Below are positions 16,564-24,843 of a stretch of DNA of 40,957 bases, piece by piece. Below the pieces are notes generated by a model. The model was not told the DNA's origin, did no database searches, and worked only from the letters and a program-made list of their open reading frames with translations. The stretch's first letter is position 1, and every line of letters starts with the position of its first letter. The position numbers and the translations under genes were made by a program. The DNA comes from Gammaproteobacteria bacterium (GTDB lineage Bacteria > Pseudomonadota > Gammaproteobacteria > UBA6429 > Thiohalophilaceae), in contig QILH01000296.1 in the NCBI GenBank assembly GCA_003233255.1, forward strand, positions 1-40,957, in the 5' to 3' direction.

Positions 16564-16579
16564 TGGCATTGGAATTGCA
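16564..16579 (+). promoter_or_regulatory. Sigma-54 (RpoN) promoter for fliD-fliS
   Basis: TGGCATTGGAATTGCA fits the RpoN consensus, with GG at 16565-16566 and GC at 16577-16578 in exact register. It sits immediately after the flaG stop. The predicted start is near 16590, which places the GC-rich hairpin at 16594-16619 at the very 5' end of the fliD message. Confidence 0.87.
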
Positions 16580-16593
16580 AATTACCCGGTAAG

Positions 16594-16619
16594 GCCGGCC
16601 CCGAATTGGCGGGGTCGGC
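16594..16619 (+). other. GC-rich hairpin at the 5' end of the fliD transcript
   Basis: GCCGGCCCCG (16594-16603) pairs with CGGGGTCGGC (16610-16619) over ten bases with one G-T pair and a 6-base loop. No T-tract follows, so it is a poor intrinsic terminator. Because it lies between the predicted sigma-54 start and the fliD ribosome site (GAGGAG at 16639-16644), it may stabilise the message or stop read-through from fliC-flaG. Confidence 0.55.
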
Positions 16620-16648
16620 GATCTCGAATATTGTCACTGAGGAGCGGT

Positions 16649-18667
16649 ATGCAAGGCATCAATCCAACCGGGCTCGGCGGTTCCAGCCTTGATGTGGAAG
16701 GACTCGTCGATCAGTTAGTGACGGCAGAGGGCGCACCAGCCAGGAACCGACTGGATCGGCAAGAGGTTGAGACCCAGTCCAGTATTTCAGCGTTTGGTAT
16801 TTTTCGCGGCGCCTTATCCGATTTTCAGACCTCACTTGAAGGCTTACGGTCAAGTCAGGATTTTAACAAGATATCGACGGTCTCGTCAGATGAAGAAAAA
16901 ATCACACTGGTTGCCAATAACGAAGCTCAGGCAGGTGCCTATTCAGTAGAAGTTGAGCAATTGGCCCAGTCACACCGCCTGACTTCAAAGGCATTTAATT
17001 CTGAACTGGAGGCTATCGGTACCGGTAATCTAAGTTTCCAGTTTGGTCGCGTCGATTCTAATAGTGGGCAATTTATTAGTAATAATCAGGCAACGATTAA
17101 AAATATTAAAATAAGCGATGAAAATAATTCATTATTAGGGATTGCTCAGGTTATTAACCAGGCCGATTTTGGGATCCGGGCATCCATCATTAACGATGGC
17201 AAAGGCCATCGTCTGGCTTTATCGACCGAAGCCACAGGCGAGATAAACAGTCTACGTTTAGTGGTTACCGATCAGGACGGACGAATGAATGATGCTACTG
17301 GCCTGTCGAGATTGTCCTATGACCCAACCCAACCCAATACGATGAATATGATTGAAACTGCCAGGGCGCAGGACGCCGTGGTGTTACTGGATGGTATCCG
17401 AATAAATAATGCTTCAAATACAATTTCAGAGGCGGTGAAAGGGATTTCAATTGATATCAATGCACTGACCGATAAGCCGGTATTATTAACCGCAGAGTTT
17501 GATGTTGCTGCGGTGCAGGAAAGCATTCAGTTTTTTGTTGCCTCGTATAATGAAATTGTGAATACCATTCAGAGTGTGTCCGGTCTTGATCCTGAAACCG
17601 GTGTATCTGGGCCATTGGCGGGTGATTCCTCAGTGCGTGGTTTGGCGGAGCAAATACGGCGTGTCATAGGCGCATCCTTTAATGGCGTTAACGAAGATCA
17701 CGGTTCGTTAGCGAGTATTGGAATTGAGACGGAACGTAACGGTAGTCTGGTGGTTAATGAAGGTAAATTGCGTACGGCTATCGAAGATGAGCTGCAACAG
17801 GTTACCAAGTTGTTTTCACGTGCGGGCGCCACCAGTGATCCGCTGATTCGATATGTTTCCGCAGACGAAGATGCCAGAATGGGCACGCATGACATTACCA
17901 TAACCCAGTTAGCTAGAAAAGGTACCTACATCGGACGTGATATTGGGCAAAATGATTCATTCACCGTGCCGGCGGGAGAAAACGCTCTGGTGTTACGGGT
18001 TGATGGTGTGACCAGTTCAAAAGTGACGATACCTGCCGCCGTCTATGCGAGTGGTGCGCTATTAGCTGAGGCCTTACAGGGACAAATTAATAAAGATGAA
18101 GTATTCCGACGCGAAGATGTGTCTGTGTCGGTCAGCTATGTGGCAGGTCAGATGGTGATCACCTCAAATCGTTTAGGTGGACAATCACGGGTTGATGTGA
18201 TTTCAGCTGATAATAGCATTAAAGATTTAGGAATTGATCCCGCTGAGGGTATAGCAGGAGAAAATATAGCCGGACGTATAGGACGTTTTGGTGCTGAAGC
18301 CCAGGGCCAGATACTAACCGGTATGGGGGATGCGCAGGGAATCAAAATTGAGGTGATCGGAGGTAAGGAAGGAAACAGAGGCAATGTTTCTTTCTCGATG
18401 GGCGTAGCTGAGCAGCTGAGTAAAACGCTGGATCGTTACATTGGTAACCAGGGTGTTTTACAAACTCGCTCAGAAGGACTAAATCGGCGCATTGAAGATA
18501 TTAATCAACAGCGTGAACAGCTGGCTCGACGGTTAGAGACATCTGAGAAGCGATTAATGAAACAGTTTTCATCATTGGATGCCACTCTGGGGAAGATGAG
18601 AAGCACGAGTAATTTTTTATCAAGCCGATTAGCCGCATTACCGGGCGCGAGAGAAAGTAATAACTAG
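16649..18667 (+). CDS. fliD: Filament cap protein FliD (HAP2)
   Basis: FliD caps the filament and helps flagellin fold into place. From the ATG at 16649 the protein is 672 residues: N-terminal helical region GLGGSSLDVEGLVDQLVTAE, a long beta-rich middle, and a C-terminal coiled coil (residues about 600-655; INQQREQLARRLETSEKRLM). This is longer than the enterobacterial protein (about 470), and the extra sequence lies in the exposed middle. An in-frame TTG exists at 16631, but GAGGAG at 16639-16644 directly serves the ATG, though with short spacing. It is probably transcribed from the sigma-54 site at 16564. Confidence 0.93.
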   Translation: MQGINPTGLGGSSLDVEGLVDQLVTAEGAPARNRLDRQEVETQSSISAFGIFRGALSDFQTSLEGLRSSQDFNKISTVSSDEEKITLVANNEAQAGAYSVEVEQLAQSHRLTSKAFNSELEAIGTGNLSFQFGRVDSNSGQFISNNQATIKNIKISDENNSLLGIAQVINQADFGIRASIINDGKGHRLALSTEATGEINSLRLVVTDQDGRMNDATGLSRLSYDPTQPNTMNMIETARAQDAVVLLDGIRINNASNTISEAVKGISIDINALTDKPVLLTAEFDVAAVQESIQFFVASYNEIVNTIQSVSGLDPETGVSGPLAGDSSVRGLAEQIRRVIGASFNGVNEDHGSLASIGIETERNGSLVVNEGKLRTAIEDELQQVTKLFSRAGATSDPLIRYVSADEDARMGTHDITITQLARKGTYIGRDIGQNDSFTVPAGENALVLRVDGVTSSKVTIPAAVYASGALLAEALQGQINKDEVFRREDVSVSVSYVAGQMVITSNRLGGQSRVDVISADNSIKDLGIDPAEGIAGENIAGRIGRFGAEAQGQILTGMGDAQGIKIEVIGGKEGNRGNVSFSMGVAEQLSKTLDRYIGNQGVLQTRSEGLNRRIEDINQQREQLARRLETSEKRLMKQFSSLDATLGKMRSTSNFLSSRLAALPGARESNN

Positions 18668-18719
18668 TGAATGAATTTAGAAAATGTAATGATTATGCAC
18701 TAAGCAGTTGGAGTATGTT

Positions 18720-19124
18720 ATGAACATGTCAAAATTACACAGCGCAGTAAATGAATATAGTCAGGTCGGTGTAGCGTCGGGCGTTGAACAGGCCAGTCCG
18801 CATAGATTGATTCAGATGTTGATGGATGGGGCCATTGGAAAAGTTGCGATGGCAAAAGGCTTCATGGAACGAAATGAGATTTCACAAAAGGGGGCGCATA
18901 TTAGCTGGGCAATCTCTATTATTGAAGGCTTGCGCGCTTCACTGGATAAAAATGCCGGTGGTGAAATAGCCGATAATCTCGATGATTTATATGATTACAT
19001 GATTCGCAGATTGATACGGTCAAACTCAGAAAACAATCCCGACTTGCTTGATGAAGTCGTATCGTTGTTGCGCTCAGTTAAAAGTGCCTGGGACGAACTC
19101 CCTGCTATTGCAAATATGAAATAA
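18720..19124 (+). CDS. fliS: Flagellin export chaperone FliS
   Basis: FliS binds the C-terminus of flagellin in the cytoplasm and prevents early polymerisation. The 134-residue protein is all-helical with the family segments NEYSQVGVASGVEQASPHRL and IQMLMDGAIGKVAMAKGFME, and a later GGEIADNLDDLYDYMIRRLI. The ATG at 18720 is served by GGAG at 18710-18713; an in-frame TTG at 18708 overlaps that ribosome site and is rejected. The FliT-like gene follows after five bases. Confidence 0.94.
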   Translation: MNMSKLHSAVNEYSQVGVASGVEQASPHRLIQMLMDGAIGKVAMAKGFMERNEISQKGAHISWAISIIEGLRASLDKNAGGEIADNLDDLYDYMIRRLIRSNSENNPDLLDEVVSLLRSVKSAWDELPAIANMK

Positions 19125-19129
19125 TTAAA

Positions 19130-19459
19130 ATGGATATCAAATATATTTCTTTAAGGCGTAGTGCCGAGAAAATATTGCGACTTTCAAGGAGCATGTTACA
19201 GCAGGCGATCGACAGGCAATGGGATCAGTTAGCCTGCTTAGAAGTTGATCGTGGAAGGGCATTAAATCATTTATTTGATCATCCTGATATCAAACAATGT
19301 TTACCGATGTTGTCAGATATATTATATGAGGTTTTAGAAGTCGATCGGGAGTGTATACAGATCACTGAAAAAGAACGGTTTACGTTATTGCAGAACCTTC
19401 ACCACCAAAGTACGCAGGACAGGGCTGTAAATCTTTATCGAAATAACGCTCCCGGATAA
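19130..19459 (+). CDS. fliT: FliT-like flagellar chaperone
   Basis: This 109-residue helical protein sits right after fliS, where FliT (or the FleP-type protein of Pseudomonas) is usually encoded. It contains the helical pattern SMLQQAIDRQWDQLACLEVD, then RGRALNHLF, which resembles the FliT family (short helix, W-x-x-L, then E-x-x-R). FliT binds FliD before export and may also bind other regulators. Sequence conservation in this family is low, so the name rests partly on position. There is no clear ribosome site, and translation is probably coupled to fliS. Confidence 0.65.
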   Translation: MDIKYISLRRSAEKILRLSRSMLQQAIDRQWDQLACLEVDRGRALNHLFDHPDIKQCLPMLSDILYEVLEVDRECIQITEKERFTLLQNLHHQSTQDRAVNLYRNNAPG

Positions 19460-19539
19460 TACGCGTGATCGATTTTTATCGGTAATATCTCGCCATTGTA
19501 CTATTATTTATATATTCTCAAATTGAAAAGTAAATTCCC

Positions 19540-20043
19540 GTGTCTTGTTTACTCGAAAAAGAATTACCTTTTGCCTGGACTCTTATTAATGCACAAGATC
19601 CGTATGTCGAGTTTCCATTAAACCAGATTGCCTATGCTCTGATCGAGCATAATGAAGAACACTCTAATAAGTCCGTCAGTGAGGAAGAGTCCGACCTTCG
19701 CCGTGTCGAACATAAAGTAGATTTAATATTACAAATGCTGGGTCATATCATGCAGGCTAGCTCAGGGGTGCCCGATAAGATAAGATTGCAGCTATCTGCA
19801 GATGAGATAGCCTGGTATTACCCAGAAGCCGTAATAGATCAAGATTATCAGGTCACGCTGTTTTTGAGCGAAGATTATCGTCTGCCGCTTAATCTGCTGG
19901 TTCGTGTTATCAAGATTGAGTCAGGATGGTGTCATGCCGTAATAAAATACCAACGTGCGGATGAGCAAACAACCTGGGAAAAATGGGTGTTTCGGCAGCA
20001 TCGACGTCATGTTGCTCATATCAGGGCCGATACGAATCCATAA
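19540..20043 (+). CDS. Atypical PilZ-like (tPilZ) protein, GTG start
   Basis: A 167-residue protein starting at GTG 19540; no internal ATG is suitable. After an N-terminal segment comes a heptad-like helix (about residues 50-75; RRVEHKVDLILQMLGHIM). A beta-rich domain follows, with IRLQLSADEIAWYYPEAVID and YRLPLNLLVRVIKIESG, and a basic end (FRQHRRHVAHIRAD). The helix-then-barrel order and the LSADEIAW pattern resemble the atypical tPilZ family, whose Xanthomonas member oligomerises through such heptads. The classical c-di-GMP motifs RxxxR and D/NxSxxG are not clearly present, so ligand binding is uncertain. Position between FliT-like and fleQ suggests a role in flagellar control. Confidence 0.6.
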   Translation: MSCLLEKELPFAWTLINAQDPYVEFPLNQIAYALIEHNEEHSNKSVSEEESDLRRVEHKVDLILQMLGHIMQASSGVPDKIRLQLSADEIAWYYPEAVIDQDYQVTLFLSEDYRLPLNLLVRVIKIESGWCHAVIKYQRADEQTTWEKWVFRQHRRHVAHIRADTNP

Positions 20044-20158
20044 AAACCTAAGACGATCATGCCTTGTGTCGTTCGTTTTTCTATATCCCCATATTTTTAT
20101 CCAATATAAAGTATTTAACGCCAATATTTTGACTTTCACTCAGTCACTGTCTACGCTC

Positions 20159-20175
20159 TTTACTGCACCAGTAAA
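20159..20175. promoter_or_regulatory. Palindrome and possible sigma-70 promoter before fleQ
   Basis: TTTACTG-CAC-CAGTAAA is a perfect 7-base inverted repeat, 38 bases before the fleQ ATG. Immediately upstream TTGACT (20129-20134) is 17 bases from TACGCT (20152-20157), a possible but weak -35/-10 pair whose start would fall on or beside the palindrome. It could be an operator controlling the master regulator. No sigma-54 or sigma-28 site precedes fleQ. Confidence 0.4.
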
Positions 20176-20213
20176 ATGAAAATTAATTTACTACTTTATA
20201 GAAATGGGAGCCT

Positions 20214-21638
20214 ATGTCTATACTAATTATTGATGATAATGTTGAGCGGCGAGATCAAGTTGAATTCTTGCTTAGTTTTATTGACTATGAACTTTATGCT
20301 GCGTCCTCTTCCGATGGATGGCAATCGAATAAAGCAGATAAAAATCCCGAAGTCGTCATTCTCGGCGATGTTGGAGGAACAGACGATATCATCAACACTA
20401 TTACGAAGGTAAAAGAGACGTTCGATTCGATTACGCCAGTATTAATATTAACGGAATTGCGTGACAAAAGTTTATTACCGCCTGAGATTACGGCAAAGAT
20501 CGTTAATGTCATTGAAGAACCCATCAAGCATCGCCAGTTGTTACACGCATTACATTTGGCGCAAGTCTACCGTGAGTCTCAGTCCAGTAATAGCAGTACC
20601 ACGCCCATGTTGTTTCGCAGTATGGTTGGACATTCACGTTCGATTATTCAGGTTCGCAAATTAATCGAACAGGTGGCCGATACCGGGGCAAACGTACTTA
20701 TTCTGGGGCAATCTGGCACGGGCAAGGAGGTGGTTGCCAGGAACCTGCATTACTATTCTTCTCGACGTGATCGCCCCTTTGTTCCGGTGAACTGTGGTGC
20801 GATTCCCCCAGACTTGTTAGAAAGCGAACTATTTGGCCATGAAAAGGGCTCCTTCACCGGGGCGATCTCGGCACGACAGGGACGATTTGAGCTTGCAGAG
20901 GGTGGGACATTATTTTTAGATGAAATTGGTGATATGCCGCTCGCTATGCAAGTTAAAATATTACGGGTATTACAGGAACGCGTATTCGAACGTGTCGGCA
21001 GCAACAAAAGTATTAAGGCCGATGTGCGAATTATTGCCGCGACCCACCGTGAACTTGAGACTGAGATTGCCGAAGGACGTTTCCGCGAGGATCTCTTTTA
21101 TCGTCTGAATGTATTTCCTATTGAAATGCCGGCATTAAAAGACCGTAGTGATGATATTCCTTTATTGATCAAAGAACTGGTTACTCGTATGGAGCATGAT
21201 CAACGAGGTTCGGTACGCCTGACTCCAACGGCGATTGCCGCTTTGGCGCATTATCCCTGGCCTGGTAACGTGCGTGAACTCTCTAATTTGATGGAACGCC
21301 TTATCATTATGCATCCCTATGGGGTTGTTGATGTTCGTGATTTACCTGAGAAATTCAGGGGACAGGTAGTGAATATCAACGAGGACGAGGTTTTATCGAT
21401 TGAATCGGTGATGGAAAATGATGATGCTGCTGCGAATGCAATGCGTTTACCCCGTAATGGACTCGATTTAAAAGAACATTTAAGTCAGTTAGAGTTTTCA
21501 CTAATTAAACAGGCATTGGACGAGGCCGATGGTGTGGTTGCGCATGCGGCGAAGCGTTTATCGATGCGTCGTACGACTCTGGTCGAAAAAATGCGCAAAT
21601 ACGGTTTGCAACGTCAAGAACACGTGTCGGGAATTTGA
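20214..21638 (+). CDS. fleQ: Flagellar master regulator FleQ (sigma-54 enhancer-binding protein)
   Basis: FleQ activates RpoN-dependent flagellar genes and responds to c-di-GMP in Pseudomonas. The 474-residue protein has a degenerate receiver domain (1-115; ILIIDDN is kept, but the acceptor site reads VVILGDVGG). The AAA+ domain (about 135-370) has Walker A GQSGTGKE at 165-172 and Walker B GTLFLDEIGD at 231-240. A Fis-type HTH follows (about 435-463). The motif LFRSMVG at 133-139 matches the LFRSLVG region whose Arg takes part in c-di-GMP binding in P. aeruginosa FleQ. The sigma-54 contact loop reads GSFTGA (212-217) instead of GAFTGA. The orthologue could equally be called FlrA. Confidence 0.93.
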   Translation: MSILIIDDNVERRDQVEFLLSFIDYELYAASSSDGWQSNKADKNPEVVILGDVGGTDDIINTITKVKETFDSITPVLILTELRDKSLLPPEITAKIVNVIEEPIKHRQLLHALHLAQVYRESQSSNSSTTPMLFRSMVGHSRSIIQVRKLIEQVADTGANVLILGQSGTGKEVVARNLHYYSSRRDRPFVPVNCGAIPPDLLESELFGHEKGSFTGAISARQGRFELAEGGTLFLDEIGDMPLAMQVKILRVLQERVFERVGSNKSIKADVRIIAATHRELETEIAEGRFREDLFYRLNVFPIEMPALKDRSDDIPLLIKELVTRMEHDQRGSVRLTPTAIAALAHYPWPGNVRELSNLMERLIIMHPYGVVDVRDLPEKFRGQVVNINEDEVLSIESVMENDDAAANAMRLPRNGLDLKEHLSQLEFSLIKQALDEADGVVAHAAKRLSMRRTTLVEKMRKYGLQRQEHVSGI

Positions 21639-21691
21639 CCGTGAACGTTGTTACTTTCAGTAAGCATTTGTTTCGATAGCGAAATTTATTT

Positions 21692-21707
21692 AGGCATACT
21701 TCTTGCT
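21692..21707 (+). promoter_or_regulatory. Sigma-54 (RpoN) promoter for fleSR
   Basis: AGGCATACTTCTTGCT keeps the invariant GG (21693-21694) and GC (21705-21706) in exact register. It differs from consensus at the first -24 base (A for T) and at one weakly conserved base. It lies about 70 bases before the fleS ATG. In Pseudomonas fleSR is a FleQ/RpoN-dependent operon, which fits. No separate promoter is visible before fliE, so transcription may continue from here into fliEFGHIJ. Confidence 0.75.
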
Positions 21708-21776
21708 CAACATAGTAGACGTGACATTGGCTTATGATTTTTAAGTCGTTGAACTACTTGTTGGGAAAAAGGTGCC

Positions 21777-23108
21777 ATGAGTGCAGAATTAAACAAACAT
21801 GCGACCACGGATGAGTCACTTGAACAAAAGCGGGTGGTTGCTGCTCCTGATATATTTACGACACAATCTACCGAAGGTATAGCGTCTGGAGCGCAGGGTT
21901 CCAGGCAGGCCTTGCATGATGCCTTTTCGGCTTTTAACCAGATATCAAACCAGCTTGCCTCTTCATACCATGCTCTTGAACAACAAGTTGCGCACTTAAA
22001 CGTTGAGCTGAGTAAGTCTCATGAATCTCGTTTAAGGGAGTTAACTGAAAAAGAACGACTTGCCAATCGGCTGTCAACCTTATTGCAGGCTTTACCCGGC
22101 GGTGTTGTGGTGCTGGGTAGCGACGGTAAGATACAGGAATTTAATCCAACCGCGCTAGATTATCTGGGAGAACCCTTAGAAAACCAGTATTGGTCTGATG
22201 TGATTAAGCGCGCATTTTCGCCTAAGTCAGATGATGGGTACGATGTTTCGCTTGCGGACGGTCGACGTGTAAATATTTCCACTTGCCCATTGATGAATGA
22301 GCCGGGGCAGATTCTGCTGATAACCGATGTCAGTGAAATGCGCGACCTTCAGGAAAAACTAAACCAACGAGAACGCCTTGCCGCGATGGGAGAGATGGCC
22401 GCATCGCTGGCACATCAGATTCGCACGCCATTAAGTTCAGCCATGTTATACACATCAAATTTAAAACGAGTGGGGCTTGAAGAAAAAGATTTTAATCGCT
22501 ACACAATTAAAATTAAAGACCGGCTGGATCACCTGGAACATATCGTAAATGACATGCTGCTTTATTCGCGAAGCAATACCACAGGAAGAGATGATGAGTT
22601 TACAATGTCAGGTTTACTCACTGAACTCGAATTATTGCTGGATGAACAAATATTAAAGAGCAATGTTGAATTTAGCTGGCACGATTTGGTTGGGGCTAGA
22701 CTCGTTACTGCAAACAAACAAATGTTGTTGAGCGCGCTTTTAAATTTATGCGTTAATGCGATTCAGGCTATGCAAGGTAGCGGGAAATTAAAAGTTTTGT
22801 CAAAACAGGGAAGTAATGCGAGTCTAGAAATTCTAGTTTGCGATGATGGTCCAGGTATCAGTGAGGAAAAACTAAACAATATATTCGATCCGTTTTTCAC
22901 AACACGCAATGATGGTACTGGGTTAGGTCTCGCTGTGGTGCGAGCAATAATCCATGCACACAAAGGCGACGTTATAGTGGATACAGAAAAAGGTGTAGGA
23001 ACAACCTTTATTGTTCAAATACCCCTGCGCGAATTAAAAGAAAATATTCCCATAAATAGTTTGACACCTAATCTTGAAGTATCGGATGAGGTTAGAAAGA
23101 GAGGTTGA
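21777..23108 (+). CDS. fleS: Flagellar sensor histidine kinase FleS (FlrB)
   Basis: FleS phosphorylates FleR to switch on hook and rod genes. The 443-residue protein has no membrane segment. It has an N-terminal coiled coil (about residues 45-100), a PAS domain (about 100-188; LPGGVVVLGSDGKIQEFNPT) and a HisKA domain with His 213 in SLAHQIRTPLS. The HATPase domain has the N-box region LLNLCVNAIQAM, then CDDGPGIS and GTGLGLAVVRAI. The HQIR form is the usual one for this kinase group. fleR begins one base after its stop, so the pair is coupled. Confidence 0.93.
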   Translation: MSAELNKHATTDESLEQKRVVAAPDIFTTQSTEGIASGAQGSRQALHDAFSAFNQISNQLASSYHALEQQVAHLNVELSKSHESRLRELTEKERLANRLSTLLQALPGGVVVLGSDGKIQEFNPTALDYLGEPLENQYWSDVIKRAFSPKSDDGYDVSLADGRRVNISTCPLMNEPGQILLITDVSEMRDLQEKLNQRERLAAMGEMAASLAHQIRTPLSSAMLYTSNLKRVGLEEKDFNRYTIKIKDRLDHLEHIVNDMLLYSRSNTTGRDDEFTMSGLLTELELLLDEQILKSNVEFSWHDLVGARLVTANKQMLLSALLNLCVNAIQAMQGSGKLKVLSKQGSNASLEILVCDDGPGISEEKLNNIFDPFFTTRNDGTGLGLAVVRAIIHAHKGDVIVDTEKGVGTTFIVQIPLRELKENIPINSLTPNLEVSDEVRKRG

Positions 23109-23109
23109 A

Positions 23110-24486
23110 ATGTCAGTAGCACAAATTATGGTCGTAGAAGACGATGTTGATTTATTGGAAGCGCTTTCTGAAACATTAGAAAGTGCAGGTTATGACGTTA
23201 CCCAGGCAAAAGACGGACGTGACGCATTAAAAATTATCGAAAATAATTGTTTCGATTTGGTTGTGACGGATATACAGATGCCGAATATGGATGGTCATGT
23301 ACTATTAAAGAAAATAAAGGAGAAAACACCAGAATTACCCGTTATGTTAATGACAGCGTATGGAAGTATCCAGCAAGCTGTCGGTGCAATGCGTGATGGG
23401 GCTGTCGACTATATGGTTAAGCCATTTGAGGCCGAAGTGTTAGTGAATATGGTGTCACGTTATGCCGGGCAACCTGATGTTATGGGCGCCGACATGATTG
23501 CCGAAGATCCAAAATCAAAAGAAATGCTGTCAATAGCGAGTCGCGTTGCAAGAAGCACCGCGACTGTCATGATTACCGGTGAAAGTGGTGTTGGAAAAGA
23601 AGTGTTGGCGAAATATATCCATTCACACTCTAAGCGCAGTGAACAACCTTTTGTGGCAATTAACTGCGCGGCTATTCCTGAGAATATGTTGGAAGCAACA
23701 TTATTTGGGTATGAGAAAGGAGCTTATACCGGCGCCTATAAAGCATGCCCAGGTAAGTTTGAGCAGGCCCAGAGTGGTACTTTGCTACTTGATGAAATAA
23801 CAGAAATGGATAAAGGTTTACAGGCAAAGCTATTAAGGGTTTTACAGGAGCGTGAAGTTGAGCGACTTGGAGGAACTAAAGTAATTGAACTTGATGTCAG
23901 GGTGATTGCCACATCAAACCGGAATGTGCATGAGTATGTTGCGGAAGGAAAATTTCGTGAAGATTTATTTTATCGATTGAATGTCTTTCCCATCAATATT
24001 CATTCCCTGGTTGATCGCCAAGGTGACACGATTGCGTTAACAAAAAGAATAATTGAAAAAACCTGTAAGCAGTTAAATGTTGCGATTCCTGACTTGTTGG
24101 AGTGTGCCAAGAAAAAATTATTATCTCATACATGGCCGGGAAATGTGCGCGAGCTAGATAATGTTGTACAGCGCGCATTGGTTTTATTTGGCAAAGACGT
24201 CTTGACTGAAGACGACATCCATTTTGAATTAGGCGATCCAGTTTCAAGGCCAGCTGGCTTGCTGCATAACGCCTCTGTTTCGTTTGAATCCAGGGGTGAA
24301 AGTTTAAATAGTGAAGTTAAACAAAAAGAGTGGAATGTCATTGTAACGACTATAGCTGAAGTTAATGGTAGTCGCAAAAAAGCGGCAGAGAAGTTGGGGA
24401 TAAGCCAGCGCACGCTACGATATAAACTCGCAAAAATGCGCGAAGCTGGAGTAAGTATTCCAGGTCGTTCAGCAGAAATGTACTGA
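23110..24486 (+). CDS. fleR: Flagellar response regulator FleR (FlrC)
   Basis: FleR is the RpoN activator of the middle flagellar genes. The 458-residue protein has an intact receiver (residues 5-118; VVEDDVD and acceptor Asp 54 in VVTDIQMPNMDG, Lys in VKPF). The AAA+ domain (about 130-360) has Walker A GESGVGKE at 157-164, the sigma-54 loop GAYTGA at 204-209 and Walker B GTLLLDEITEM. A C-terminal Fis-type HTH follows (about 415-450; GSRKKAAEKLGISQRTLRYK). The ATG at 23110, preceded by AGAGAGG, gives the normal N-terminus; an in-frame ATG at 23074 lies inside fleS and is rejected. fliE follows after 10 bases. Confidence 0.94.
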   Translation: MSVAQIMVVEDDVDLLEALSETLESAGYDVTQAKDGRDALKIIENNCFDLVVTDIQMPNMDGHVLLKKIKEKTPELPVMLMTAYGSIQQAVGAMRDGAVDYMVKPFEAEVLVNMVSRYAGQPDVMGADMIAEDPKSKEMLSIASRVARSTATVMITGESGVGKEVLAKYIHSHSKRSEQPFVAINCAAIPENMLEATLFGYEKGAYTGAYKACPGKFEQAQSGTLLLDEITEMDKGLQAKLLRVLQEREVERLGGTKVIELDVRVIATSNRNVHEYVAEGKFREDLFYRLNVFPINIHSLVDRQGDTIALTKRIIEKTCKQLNVAIPDLLECAKKKLLSHTWPGNVRELDNVVQRALVLFGKDVLTEDDIHFELGDPVSRPAGLLHNASVSFESRGESLNSEVKQKEWNVIVTTIAEVNGSRKKAAEKLGISQRTLRYKLAKMREAGVSIPGRSAEMY

Positions 24487-24496
24487 GGTGAATTGA

Positions 24497-24832
24497 ATGA
24501 GTAATACTATTTCACCCGATGCATTGCTTGCTCAAATGCGTGGCATGATTGAGCAAGCAAAGATTGCTCCGACCACTAATGAAGTTACTGCTCCGTCCAA
24601 TTCTCAACGTGAGGCGTTTTCAAATTTACTAAAAAATGCTATTAATACAGTAAATGACAATCAACAATATGCGAATGAATTATCGACCGCAATGCAAAGC
24701 GGTGATCCGAGCGTGCAAATGTCTGAGGTAATGGTTGCTTTACAAAAATCAAATGTTTCGTTTCAGGCCATGGTAGAAGTTAGAAATCGTCTGGTTAGTG
24801 CATACCAGGAAATTATGAATATGCAAATATAA
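24497..24832 (+). CDS. fliE: Hook-basal body protein FliE
   Basis: FliE joins the MS ring to the rod. The 111-residue protein ends with the family pattern VQMSEVMVALQKSNVSFQAM and EVRNRLVSAYQEIMNMQI, and has the normal size. GAGGTG precedes the ATG. The gene is only 10 bases after fleR with no visible promoter between them, so it is probably co-transcribed with fleSR, unlike the separate fliE promoter reported in Pseudomonas. fliF follows after 11 bases. Confidence 0.95.
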   Translation: MSNTISPDALLAQMRGMIEQAKIAPTTNEVTAPSNSQREAFSNLLKNAINTVNDNQQYANELSTAMQSGDPSVQMSEVMVALQKSNVSFQAMVEVRNRLVSAYQEIMNMQI

Positions 24833-24843
24833 GGGCGTAAAGT

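Noticed and set aside
20052..20081. Hairpin GACGA...TCGTT followed by TTTTT after the PilZ-like gene as a terminator
   Set aside because: The stem is only five pairs including one G-T pair and the loop is large; too weak to call.
24487..24496. Separate sigma-54 promoter for fliE
   Set aside because: The spacer is 10 bases, and no TGGC-N-TTGC pair with correct spacing was found in the last part of fleR that I inspected.
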